In this document: positions 43,867 through 52,184 of the stretch, piece after piece
Position numbering within the stretch: position 1 is the first letter of the stretch
Layout: every line of letters begins with the position of its first letter
NCBI GenBank assembly: GCA_030684555.1
Contig: JAUXVN010000017.1
Location: 1 to 64,000 of the forward strand
Reading direction: 5' to 3'
Length of the DNA stretch: 64,000 nt
DNA from: Ignavibacteria bacterium
GTDB lineage: Bacteria > Bacteroidota > Ignavibacteria > Ignavibacteriales > Ignavibacteriaceae
Notes under the pieces: model-generated
Told to the model about the DNA's origin: nothing
The model's input: the letters and a program-made list of their open reading frames with translations, nothing else
Databases searched by the model: none
Made by a program: the position numbers and the translations under genes

Positions 43867-44679
43867 TCAACTCTCTAAATGATTTAAATAACCGATAACC
43901 CGTGTAACATAATTCTTAGTCTCTTCAAAAGGAGGAATTCCTCTATATTTATCTACATTTCCCGGTCCGGCATTATAAGCAGCCAAAGCAAGTTTCAAAT
44001 CCCCATCATATTGTCGAAGCATTTGCGATAAATATTTAGTCCCTCCGAAAATATTTTCCTTGGGATCAAACACATTTCGGACTCCCATATCTTTTGCCGT
44101 AGAGTCGATTAACTGCATAAGTCCTTTAGCTTTAGCAGTTGAAACAGCCGATTCTTTTCCTGCTGATTCAGCTAGAATTACAGATCTAATAATATTTTTA
44201 TCAACTCCGAATGCTCTTGAGGCTTCCTCAATATGATCTTCGAAACGGTTTACTCGCTTCAATGATTCCATACTTGGTCTAATGCCGGTTCCCGAAGCAT
44301 CTTTATTATTGATTCTGATTTTTTCAAATCGCTGCATTGGTTTTATTTTAAGATTTAACAAATCATCATTCGATAATTTTTCACCTGTCAACTTGAAATA
44401 AATCATCTCAGCAATTCCCATCCCTTTACCCTGACTCATTTTAGAAGATATTTCGCTTTGGAAAATTGTATCAAAATATTCTCCACCCATACTTTCTTCA
44501 CCAAAAAACCCATCAGTGGTTTGTGTCATGCTCTTCAACATCATTGAAGTTAGTAAACTTTCAAACTCTCTTGCGGCTTTAGCATATTTTGCCTTTTCGA
44601 TCGGGGTTTTCTCGGTTGTCTTTGCCGGCTCGGTTATATGCTTTTGCTCGTTCGATATTTTTAAGTTAATACTTTCCAT
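43867..44679 (-). CDS. flgJ: FlgJ-type rod-cap protein fused to a lytic transglycosylase
   Basis: A 270-residue protein. Residues about 30-105 are the rod-binding domain of FlgJ (FESLLTSMMLKSMTQT, EYFDTIFQSEIS). Residues about 145-265 form an SLT-type lytic transglycosylase domain: the catalytic Glu in VILAESAG, then AKGLMQL and AYNAGPGNV. In enterobacterial FlgJ the C-terminal enzyme is instead a GH73 glucosaminidase. The fusion would deliver a muramidase to the growing rod to open peptidoglycan. It has no signal peptide, consistent with flagellar export. It lies between flgI and flgN. Confidence 0.88.
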   Translation of the reverse strand: MESINLKISNEQKHITEPAKTTEKTPIEKAKYAKAAREFESLLTSMMLKSMTQTTDGFFGEESMGGEYFDTIFQSEISSKMSQGKGMGIAEMIYFKLTGEKLSNDDLLNLKIKPMQRFEKIRINNKDASGTGIRPSMESLKRVNRFEDHIEEASRAFGVDKNIIRSVILAESAGKESAVSTAKAKGLMQLIDSTAKDMGVRNVFDPKENIFGGTKYLSQMLRQYDGDLKLALAAYNAGPGNVDKYRGIPPFEETKNYVTRVIGYLNHLES

Positions 44680-44680
44680 T

Positions 44681-45775
44681 TTAGATTATTACCAATTCAG
44701 CTATTAATGCGCCTGCTTCTTTTAATGCCTGAAAGATTGCAATAATATCTTTCGGTGAGACCTTTAATGAATTTAGTGCTGCCGCAACTTCCTGTACATT
44801 TGATGCTCCCTCAATTGCAATAGCCCTTGATGAATCTTGCGTTGCATATGGAATTAGATTGTTAAATACTTCTGTATTTCCTCTTGAAAATGCACCCGGT
44901 TGAGATATTATCGGGTTTGATCGTATTGCAATATTTAGACTTCCATGCGATATTGTCACTGCTTTAATTATTACTGTACTTCCTGCTACAACCGTACCGG
45001 TCTTTTCATTAAGAACTACTTTTGCGAGGTAATCTATTTCTACATTTAATCCTTCAAGCTCTGATAAAAAGTTTACTATATTGTTCTGATTAGCTAATGG
45101 TACGTTAATTTTTATTTCTGAAGCATCAACAGATTTAGCAACATCGTTTCCGAATTTGGCATTTATTGCATTTGTTACATTATTTGAAGTAGTTAAATCG
45201 GGTGATTTTAAGAATAGATTTACTTCTTCACTGTTTTGTGAAATTAGTGGAAGAGATTCTTTTAAGATTCCTCCTTGCGGAACTCTTCCTGCAAGAGTGT
45301 GATTTTTGCCTATTCGATTTCCCGTGGGAGTGTTAAAATCAAAACCACCGACTGACATTGGTCCTTGAGCATATCCATAAACCAAACCACTCATACCCGA
45401 CATTGGCGTCATCAATAGTGTTCCGCCGAGTAAACTTACCGCATCACCCAATGAGGAAACGGTTACATCAAATTTTGCTCCCGGTTTCAAGTAAGAGTTT
45501 AGTGTTGCGGTAACCATTACAGCAGCAACATTTTTTGTTTTGATATCAGTTTGAGGAACTGTAATTCCAAAACGTTTTAACATACTTGTTATCGATTGAA
45601 TAGTGAACTGGGCACGATGACTATCGCCTGTTCCGGCTAAACCTACTACTATTCCATATCCGATAATTTGTTCTGCATCATCACCGGCAATGTATGCAAT
45701 ATCTTTTATGCGCTGCCCGTTAACGGTCGAAAGCATAATTGCTAAAAGTATAAATATTTTAATTGCTGTTTTCAT
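44681..45775 (-). CDS. flgI: Flagellar P-ring protein FlgI
   Basis: A 364-residue periplasmic protein with a signal peptide (MKTAIKIFILLAIMLSTVNG) and the FlgI signature YGIVVGLAGTGD close to the mature N-terminus, followed by LKRFGI, MTPMSGMSGLVYGYAQGP and the C-terminal LKEAGALIAELVII. It forms the P-ring in the peptidoglycan layer around the rod. Its presence together with FlgH and FlgA indicates a diderm with an outer membrane. Length is normal. Confidence 0.97.
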   Translation of the reverse strand: MKTAIKIFILLAIMLSTVNGQRIKDIAYIAGDDAEQIIGYGIVVGLAGTGDSHRAQFTIQSITSMLKRFGITVPQTDIKTKNVAAVMVTATLNSYLKPGAKFDVTVSSLGDAVSLLGGTLLMTPMSGMSGLVYGYAQGPMSVGGFDFNTPTGNRIGKNHTLAGRVPQGGILKESLPLISQNSEEVNLFLKSPDLTTSNNVTNAINAKFGNDVAKSVDASEIKINVPLANQNNIVNFLSELEGLNVEIDYLAKVVLNEKTGTVVAGSTVIIKAVTISHGSLNIAIRSNPIISQPGAFSRGNTEVFNNLIPYATQDSSRAIAIEGASNVQEVAAALNSLKVSPKDIIAIFQALKEAGALIAELVII

Positions 45776-45782
45776 AATTCAC

Positions 45783-46364
45783 CTAAAAAAGCCAATGAAA
45801 TAATTTTGTCAACCAACCCGGGGATTGCGATTTGTCTATCATCCCTTTTCCTTCGAAAAGAATTTCCGACTCGGAAATGTTATATGATAGAACAGAATTA
45901 TCCGCCATAATATCTGATGTTCTAACAATTCCCCTAATTTTAATAATTTGTTCTTCTCCGTTGATTACAATCTTTTTACTCCCTTTGATAAAAAGATTTC
46001 CGTTAGCTAAAACAGAATCAATTGTTGCGCTGATTTTTGTTTTAATAACTCCCGAAGTTTTTGTTGAGCCGGAACCGGTAAATCGATTTCCCGAACCCAA
46101 ACCAAAATCTGCAGTCGGCAGTTGATTTTTTCCCAATCCGCCTGACATATCAAAACCAATATCGCTTTGTCTTCCCGTAGATGTTTCAGCGTTATTTGAT
46201 GCGAGTGAAGATTCAACAACGAGAATTGTTATTGCATCACCAATAAAGGCAGCTTTCTGATCGGAGAATAATGACCTGCCCGAGTTACTTCTCATATCTT
46301 GAGGTAAAAGAGAAGCCGATAAAATGATAAATATTAAAAATGTAGTTTTCATAAAATTACTCAA
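45783..46364 (-). CDS. flgH: Flagellar L-ring protein FlgH, lacking a lipobox
   Basis: A 193-residue secreted protein with FlgH hallmarks: SLFSDQKAAFIGDAITILVVE near the mature N-terminus (in part), KTKISATIDSVLANGNLFIKG and a WLTKLFHWLF tail. It should form the L-ring in the outer membrane. The usual FlgH is a lipoprotein; here the signal peptide (KTTFLIFIILSASLLPQ) has no cysteine, so it is probably cut by signal peptidase I and not lipidated. The 5' end overlaps flgA by 8 bases. Translation may start at ATG 46364 or at an ATG four codons later. Confidence 0.92.
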   Translation of the reverse strand: MSNFMKTTFLIFIILSASLLPQDMRSNSGRSLFSDQKAAFIGDAITILVVESSLASNNAETSTGRQSDIGFDMSGGLGKNQLPTADFGLGSGNRFTGSGSTKTSGVIKTKISATIDSVLANGNLFIKGSKKIVINGEEQIIKIRGIVRTSDIMADNSVLSYNISESEILFEGKGMIDKSQSPGWLTKLFHWLF

Positions 46365-47001
46365 TTATTGAAACGTTTTTTGAATCAATTACTTTTGCTT
46401 TAAATAGTTTTTTATCTTTTGATGCAATTCTGATAACATCATTAACGCAGCCTTCCTGTCGTGCAATAGCGTCAATAGAAACCATAACATTACCATGTTG
46501 AACTTGAGCGGAAATTAAATCACCGTTTTGAATTACGGGAATTTTCTCAAGCAGTTCAGAAATAATTACATCCCCTTTTTTTATTAATGATTTAGTTCTG
46601 AAGGTGTTCGGCTTATCATTTTCAGTAAGGGCAGTGCCTCTGATTTTTGCAACATCAACCAATTTGATTTCGATATCTTCTTCTGATAAAATCATTTTTT
46701 TATTAATATTTCTTTTGGCTGAAAAGACTTCATCGAACAGTTTTAATTTTACGGTAACAAATGATAGAGAAGAACTTTTTCCATTTACTGATTTTACCGG
46801 AATATATGCAACATCATTTGAAATCTTAAAATCACGGTTGTCGTCAATAACCAAATTATCGGTTTCTTTAGGTGCGTAAGAAATTTCGAATTCATATTTC
46901 TGATACCCGGACAATTTTTGATCAAGATATTCTTCAATCTTATCTTTCAATTTATCCGGAGTAGATAATGTTATTAGTAATATGAGAAGAAGATTAAGCA
47001 C
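46357..47001 (-). CDS. flgA: P-ring assembly chaperone FlgA
   Basis: A 214-residue periplasmic protein with a short hydrophobic leader and a C-terminal SAF/FlgA region: KRNINKKMILSEEDIEI, LIKKGDVIISELLEK and DVIRIASKDKKLFKAKVID. FlgA helps FlgI assemble. It is located between flgG and flgH in a conserved order. Sequence conservation is moderate, but position makes the call safe. Confidence 0.88.
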   Translation of the reverse strand: MLNLLLILLITLSTPDKLKDKIEEYLDQKLSGYQKYEFEISYAPKETDNLVIDDNRDFKISNDVAYIPVKSVNGKSSSLSFVTVKLKLFDEVFSAKRNINKKMILSEEDIEIKLVDVAKIRGTALTENDKPNTFRTKSLIKKGDVIISELLEKIPVIQNGDLISAQVQHGNVMVSIDAIARQEGCVNDVIRIASKDKKLFKAKVIDSKNVSIIE

Positions 47002-47006
47002 TATTA

Positions 47007-47807
47007 TTAACCTCTTTTAAGATTATTTGCCATTGTCATCATCTCTTCAACAGTTTTTACTGTTTTCGAGTTTATCTCATAAGCACGCTGAGCTGAAATC
47101 ATTGCAATCATTTCTTCAACAACATCTACGTTTGAGGATTCAAGAAATCCTTGATGAACTTCTCCAAATCCTTCTGAACCGGGAGTTCCAATGAACGCTT
47201 GTCCTGAACCTTCTGATTCAGCGTATAGATTATCACCCAAAGCAACAAGACCACCGGGATTTAGAAATCTTGCCAGTTGAATATCTCCAATAGCTGCAGA
47301 GCCTCCGCCAACTTCGAGAGCAACAACTGAACCATCTCTTGATATTGCTATTCCTAAAGTATTTTCAGTTAATGATAAATCAGGATCAAGTAGATAACCA
47401 CCAGAGGTGATCAATTTACCTTCGGAATTAACTTTAAATGAGCCGTCTCTTGTATATGCAAAAGTTCCGTCAGTTTTCTTTACTTGGAAAAATCCTTCCC
47501 CTTGAATTGCTATATCAAACTGATTATTGGTTGCAGTAATATCTCCCTGTTTGAAGATTTTTTGAGTTGAACCCGGTTGAACGCCATTACCAACCTGAAT
47601 TAAATTAGTACCGGAATCCTTCATCCCGGAACTGCTTGTTGCTAAAGGATTAACTGAAACCTCCTGATACATTAAATCTTGAAACTCGGCTTTGTTTCTC
47701 TTAAAGCCGGTAGTATTCATATTTGCAATATTGTTAGATATTACTTCTATGTTGATTTGTTGTGCATACATTCCGGATGCTGCGGTTCTTAAAGCTCGTG
47801 TTGACAT
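47007..47807 (-). CDS. flgG: Distal rod protein FlgG
   Basis: A 266-residue axial protein: STRALRTAASGMYAQQINIE at the N-terminus with NNIANMNTTGFKR, the GEGFFQVKKTDG segment, and a C-terminal VEEMIAMISAQRAYEINSK helix. All match FlgG. It forms the distal rod. It follows the flgF-like gene by 11 bases. Confidence 0.96.
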   Translation of the reverse strand: MSTRALRTAASGMYAQQINIEVISNNIANMNTTGFKRNKAEFQDLMYQEVSVNPLATSSSGMKDSGTNLIQVGNGVQPGSTQKIFKQGDITATNNQFDIAIQGEGFFQVKKTDGTFAYTRDGSFKVNSEGKLITSGGYLLDPDLSLTENTLGIAISRDGSVVALEVGGGSAAIGDIQLARFLNPGGLVALGDNLYAESEGSGQAFIGTPGSEGFGEVHQGFLESSNVDVVEEMIAMISAQRAYEINSKTVKTVEEMMTMANNLKRG

Positions 47808-47818
47808 ATTATCCTCTT

Positions 47819-48526
47819 TTATACTTTCCCGATTTCATTTGCTTTTTCTAAAGATTGATCTAATTGTTGTATCATTTTATAAGTTGATTCATAATCTTTA
47901 CTCAGATTAATCATTGCTTCCATTTCTAAAATCGGATTCACGTTTGACTCTTCTAAATATCCTTGAGCTATTTGATACTCCGATTCCGGAACTTCTTCAA
48001 TATTGCTTTCATCAAAAATGAAATTTGATGACGACTTTAATAATTCATTATCTTGATTTGTGAATCTAACTATTAGTAAAGCATCCATAATGTCTTCGCC
48101 ATACTTGATTTCACCTTCTTTGCTTACTGATACACTTCTGTTCTGTGAAAGCATCGAATTTGAAAAACTTATTTCACCATTTTTACCGATGACTTTTTGT
48201 CCTGCAGAGTTAACCAAAAATCCTTCATCTGAAATTTGAAAGCGACCGTTTCTTGTTAATTGCAGTCCATTTTCAGTTTTTACAACAAAAAGACCGGCAC
48301 CCGATATTGCCATATCAAGCGGATTTGATGTGGTTATAAAGTCACCTTGTCTAAAATCGGTGACCTGTCTAAAACGTGATTCACCCATTTCAGAAATTAC
48401 TTGTGAGAAAGGAACTTCTCTTTTAAACCCAACAGTATTTAAGTTGGCAAGGTTATTCGAAATAATATCCATATTCTTTTGTCTTGCGTCTAAACTTCGT
48501 GCTGAATTATAAATTCCCTTAATCAT
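47819..48526 (-). CDS. flgF: Rod protein, FlgF-like
   Basis: A 235-residue axial protein: IKGIYNSARSLDARQKNMDI, NNLANLNTVGFKRE, GAGLFVVKTENG and a C-terminal MEAMINLSKDYESTYKMIQ helix. It is a paralogue of FlgG and sits before it, as flgF does. The family separation between FlgF and FlgG is not always clear, so the name rests on gene order and on its shorter length. Confidence 0.88.
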   Translation of the reverse strand: MIKGIYNSARSLDARQKNMDIISNNLANLNTVGFKREVPFSQVISEMGESRFRQVTDFRQGDFITTSNPLDMAISGAGLFVVKTENGLQLTRNGRFQISDEGFLVNSAGQKVIGKNGEISFSNSMLSQNRSVSVSKEGEIKYGEDIMDALLIVRFTNQDNELLKSSSNFIFDESNIEEVPESEYQIAQGYLEESNVNPILEMEAMINLSKDYESTYKMIQQLDQSLEKANEIGKV

Positions 48527-48545
48527 AATATTCTCTTTTAATATT

Positions 48546-49124
48546 TTATTGTTTAACTGATTGATGTTCTTTTAACTTTGAAGCCAATAATATTTCTTCT
48601 CTTGAAACATTTAACTCCCGAGCTTTTTTGGTAACATATTGTTCCTGTCGTGCATCTGCTATTGAAGATGTGATTAAATTTCCTCTGATTGATTTCATTT
48701 TGTTCCCGGTTCTAACTCTTAATCTCTCGCTTCTTAAAAGATCAATTGTATCTTTATACCCGGATATTTTACGGGTGGTTAAACTCATCATTCTTCTTCT
48801 AAAAAAAACAAATGTAATAACCATCATTGTTGAAATTGCAAAAATCAATAACTTTATATTTATTGAACTTAACCCCTCAAACATAGAAGCCTTATTTTCA
48901 ATAATAGGAACGGGCAAAATGATTTTCTTTTTTGCCGGCGCTGATATTGTTTTTGTTGGTTGATTTTGTTTTGTAACAGCATCATTGATTTGTTGATTCA
49001 CTAATTTTGAAATATATAGAGAATCTTCTGCGGATTTATTTTCAGTAGTATTTGAATTTGCATTCAATCCTACGAAAGAAAAAACCATTATAAATAACGA
49101 TAATCTCAAAAATTCAAATTTCAT
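48546..49124 (-). CDS. Unknown single-pass membrane protein in flagellar operon
   Basis: A 192-residue protein with a signal-like N-terminus (about 1-22), a periplasmic Asn/Lys/Pro-rich linker, one membrane helix (about 88-108, LLIFAISTMMVITFVFF) and a basic cytoplasmic tail (RRRMMSLTTRK, then helices with EEILLASKLKEH). No family recognised. Its tight position between the kinase-like gene (shared base at 49124) and flgF suggests a flagellar role. Confidence 0.65.
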   Translation of the reverse strand: MKFEFLRLSLFIMVFSFVGLNANSNTTENKSAEDSLYISKLVNQQINDAVTKQNQPTKTISAPAKKKIILPVPIIENKASMFEGLSSINIKLLIFAISTMMVITFVFFRRRMMSLTTRKISGYKDTIDLLRSERLRVRTGNKMKSIRGNLITSSIADARQEQYVTKKARELNVSREEILLASKLKEHQSVKQ

Positions 49125-50413
49125 TATCTCAACTTCCTTTTAAGCGGAAAAGAAAGAATTATTACCGAACCCGAATTTGGATCAGCTTTTAGCTGGAATC
49201 CGCCTTCGTGACGTTTAATGATATTGCGAATAATTTTTATTCCTAAATCTTTTTCGTTAATCATAGATAAATCAATAAAATCAGTTGTAACTATTTTCAG
49301 AACTACATTTTCATTAGCATAACGGGTTTGGAATAAAATGCCGCCATTAGGTTTGATAAAGGGTTTTATTAAACTGAGAATATTAATCAACAATTGATTG
49401 ATGTAATTCTGATTGCTTAAAATTGTCGGAATACCTTCCTCAAGATCAAGAACTGATTCATACGAATTTGCCTTAAATGAAGAACTGGTAAGTTTGTGAA
49501 ACTCTGTTAATGCTTCATTTAAACTGCATGATGATATTTTAATTCCCTCACCATTTGCTTCGGCAAATTTCACTACCCGATTAATTAAATTTTTAATATG
49601 GGTGACTTGTTTTTTTATTGAATCAATTACAGCAGTATCAATATCTTCATATTCTTTTTGAAGGAACTCAGTATAACTCATAATTACTTGCAAGGGAGAA
49701 ATAATTTCTTCAAATATTCCGGAAGTTAATTCGCCTATTGCAGCAAGTTTAAAATCATTCGACAATTTTGATTGTGTTATTTGAAGTTCATTATAAACAG
49801 CTGCGAGTTCATTTTTCTGAATTAAAACTTGAACCTTCGGAACAATCGTTCCAAGTAAAAGAGTGATAATCTTTTCTTCAATTTGTCCTTGAACAAACTT
49901 CGGCAAAGGAGTTAAAACCGAAAAGACACCCCAATTTTGTTTTCCATTATAAATCGGGAAAATGAGATTGTTTAAAACTCTTTCACTTTCATTATTATCC
50001 GGAATCAATTTTGGTTTGCGTGATTCCCAAATCCAATCAATTATTTCTTCACTATAAAGATTGTTTATAAAATCTTCATTTTTTGAATTCTCGTCATTCT
50101 CAACAGAAGAAAACGACTGTGACTTTTCATCATAAATAAAAAACTCAGCATTCTTAAACGATATAACTTTCTTCAATTCCTTTCTAAAAGATTCCATAAT
50201 ACTTCTAACATCAACAGCTTCGTTACACTTTTGCTGAAGTTGATACAAGCTTAAAAAAGTTTGATTATAAAGCCCGTTATTCTCTTCAATGTTAACGTCA
50301 CTGTCAATCTTAATTAAACGAAGATTTGCTCTTCTATCACCCCGCCGTGTTAAATGCTGAAGTGAATTTGAAAAAGATGAATAACTTTGCGCTGTGTTTT
50401 TAATTACTCTCAA
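49124..50413 (-). CDS. Degenerate kinase-like protein with GAF domain
   Basis: A 429-residue protein built like a GAF-DHp-HATPase sensor kinase. The GAF part spans about 40-205. The DHp segment reads GELTSGIFEEIISPLQ, where the usual pattern is GxxHExxNPL: the phospho-accepting His is replaced by Glu235 and the Asn is lost. The C-terminal domain keeps a GHKL-like shape (NQLLINILSLIKPF, DLGIKIIRNIIKRHEGGF) but lacks the DxGxG box. It probably cannot autophosphorylate and may act as a scaffold or partner. Neighbours are the two HDOD genes and flagellar genes; it overlaps the HDOD gene by 4 bases. Confidence 0.82.
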   Translation of the reverse strand: MRVIKNTAQSYSSFSNSLQHLTRRGDRRANLRLIKIDSDVNIEENNGLYNQTFLSLYQLQQKCNEAVDVRSIMESFRKELKKVISFKNAEFFIYDEKSQSFSSVENDENSKNEDFINNLYSEEIIDWIWESRKPKLIPDNNESERVLNNLIFPIYNGKQNWGVFSVLTPLPKFVQGQIEEKIITLLLGTIVPKVQVLIQKNELAAVYNELQITQSKLSNDFKLAAIGELTSGIFEEIISPLQVIMSYTEFLQKEYEDIDTAVIDSIKKQVTHIKNLINRVVKFAEANGEGIKISSCSLNEALTEFHKLTSSSFKANSYESVLDLEEGIPTILSNQNYINQLLINILSLIKPFIKPNGGILFQTRYANENVVLKIVTTDFIDLSMINEKDLGIKIIRNIIKRHEGGFQLKADPNSGSVIILSFPLKRKLR

Positions 50414-51294
50414 TTTAAAAACCTTATAAAGTCTAATTGACTCCAGAATAAATCCTTATAACCATTAATAAAGGTGTCGATTTCTTCCGGAGAGTTGAAG
50501 TTGAATTGTTTAATAGTAGTTTCACAAAGTTTTATATCTTTATCCCATTTGAAAGCACCGATATTCAAATATTTTGTCATGTAATCAGCAAGATTAACGA
50601 TATTGGTTAATTGGAAACCCTGCGATGTTTCGAGCGGATCATGATGGTGAAGAACTGCCTGAGTAAGTTCAACAGGGAAATTCCATTTCTCCAATAAAAA
50701 GAAGCCTATGGCTTGGTGTGTGGTTCCGAGTATTTCAAGTTCTGCATCGTGATAAGTTGCCCCATCTTTGTCAACAAGATCACAAATTGAAGAGAAACTT
50801 GAGTGCATATATCTGTGTAATACTGAAAGACCGACATCATGCAGAAAGCCGCAAATAAAAGCTTCACCGCTGTTTGTAAAACCTAATTCTTCAGCAAGTT
50901 TTTTAGAAGCTGTACCAACCAAAAAAGAATGGAGTAAAAATTCTTTTTGATCCAGGTACTTGTCGGTTTTGTTTTTGAAAGCTTCAATTATTGATAAAGC
51001 CGTGATGATGTTTCGCAGCTCACGATAACCGAGTATAAGAAGAGCAAAATCAATAGTTGTTACTTTACGCTGCAATCCATATAGCGGAGAATTTGCGATA
51101 GTAAGGATTCTTGTAACAAGTGCTTGATCTTTAGAAATGAGTCTGCTTAACTCAGTAGCATTTGTAAGTTTGTTATCAAGCATTCTCATTGCTTCGGTCA
51201 TTATTTTTGGTACAACCGGTAAGTTGATAACGTTTGATAATATCAACTCTGTTTTTTCTTTCTTCTTGTTAAGGTCTTCCATTTGTGTTGTCAT
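50410..51294 (-). CDS. HDOD-domain signalling protein
   Basis: A 294-residue HDOD protein: LPVVPKIMTEAMRML, ISKDQALVTRILTIANSPLYG, then the HD-like LHDVGLSVLHRY and a VLHHHDP segment. HDOD proteins are relatives of HD phosphohydrolases that mostly act as regulatory or binding modules in chemotaxis, stress or cell-cycle signalling. The gene overlaps the degenerate kinase by 4 bases and is a tandem paralogue of the next upstream gene. Confidence 0.9.
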   Translation of the reverse strand: MTTQMEDLNKKKEKTELILSNVINLPVVPKIMTEAMRMLDNKLTNATELSRLISKDQALVTRILTIANSPLYGLQRKVTTIDFALLILGYRELRNIITALSIIEAFKNKTDKYLDQKEFLLHSFLVGTASKKLAEELGFTNSGEAFICGFLHDVGLSVLHRYMHSSFSSICDLVDKDGATYHDAELEILGTTHQAIGFFLLEKWNFPVELTQAVLHHHDPLETSQGFQLTNIVNLADYMTKYLNIGAFKWDKDIKLCETTIKQFNFNSPEEIDTFINGYKDLFWSQLDFIRFLN

Positions 51295-51305
51295 AAGATT
51301 TTCTA

Positions 51306-52184
51306 CTAAAAGGTTAAAGAATCAATTTGGTCTTTGTATAGTTGTTCATAACTGTTAATTAAATTATCGAGATAAGTTTCATCTCCTAATTTCAATATTT
51401 CAATAATCCGGGGGTCAAGTCCGATATTTTCATCCCAATCAACATTCCCGATCATAAATCGCTGTGTTAGATAGTCACCGAGATGAACTATTGCAGCCAA
51501 CGGTTTGTTAACTTCTGCTAAAGAGGGTTGATGATGAAAAAGAACTGCATCACCTAAAACTGCCGGTAAATTCCATTTTTCAATTAGAAATTGTCCAACC
51601 TCCTCATGTGTTAATCCTAGTACTAATTTTTCAGCACTCATGTAGGACATTTGTTGGGATTCAACCATCTCATTTATTTTTTTGAAATCATGATTAAAAA
51701 ATCTTTGAGTTACAGAGATTCCCAAATCATGAAGTAAGCCGGCGGTAAAAACTTCACCCGATTTTCTGTAACCTAAATCATCTGCAATTCTCTTAGATGC
51801 CATTGCAGTTAAAAGTGAATGATTCCAATAACTTTGTCTGTTCCATCCTTTTTCGTTACTCCCTTTGAAGGCTTCCATCATGGAAAGAGCAATAACAATG
51901 TTTTTGATATGATCAAATCCGAGAATAACAATTGCAAACTCAATTGTCGAAACCCGTCTTGGTAATCCGTATAAAGGAGAATTAGCAACTGCTAAAATTT
52001 TAGTAACTAAACCTTGATCTTTACTGATCAATTTACCCAGGTCTCCGGCACTTGTTCTTGGATTATCTAAAAGTCTCGTCAACTCAAGCATAACGACAGG
52101 AATAGAAGGTAAATTTCTAATTCCTAAAAGGAGATTTTTATTATAATCCCGTCTGTCAATTTGATGTTCAATAAAATTAGTCAT
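51306..52184 (-). CDS. HDOD-domain signalling protein
   Basis: A 292-residue HDOD protein, paralogous to its downstream neighbour: LPSIPVVMLELTRLL, ISKDQGLVTKILAVANSPLYG, LLHDLGISVTQRF and AVLFHHQP. It overlaps fliA by 8 bases, so it is translated together with the sigma factor. Two tandem HDOD genes next to a flagellar sigma factor suggest a checkpoint or polarity role, but this is inference. Confidence 0.9.
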   Translation of the reverse strand: MTNFIEHQIDRRDYNKNLLLGIRNLPSIPVVMLELTRLLDNPRTSAGDLGKLISKDQGLVTKILAVANSPLYGLPRRVSTIEFAIVILGFDHIKNIVIALSMMEAFKGSNEKGWNRQSYWNHSLLTAMASKRIADDLGYRKSGEVFTAGLLHDLGISVTQRFFNHDFKKINEMVESQQMSYMSAEKLVLGLTHEEVGQFLIEKWNLPAVLGDAVLFHHQPSLAEVNKPLAAIVHLGDYLTQRFMIGNVDWDENIGLDPRIIEILKLGDETYLDNLINSYEQLYKDQIDSLTF

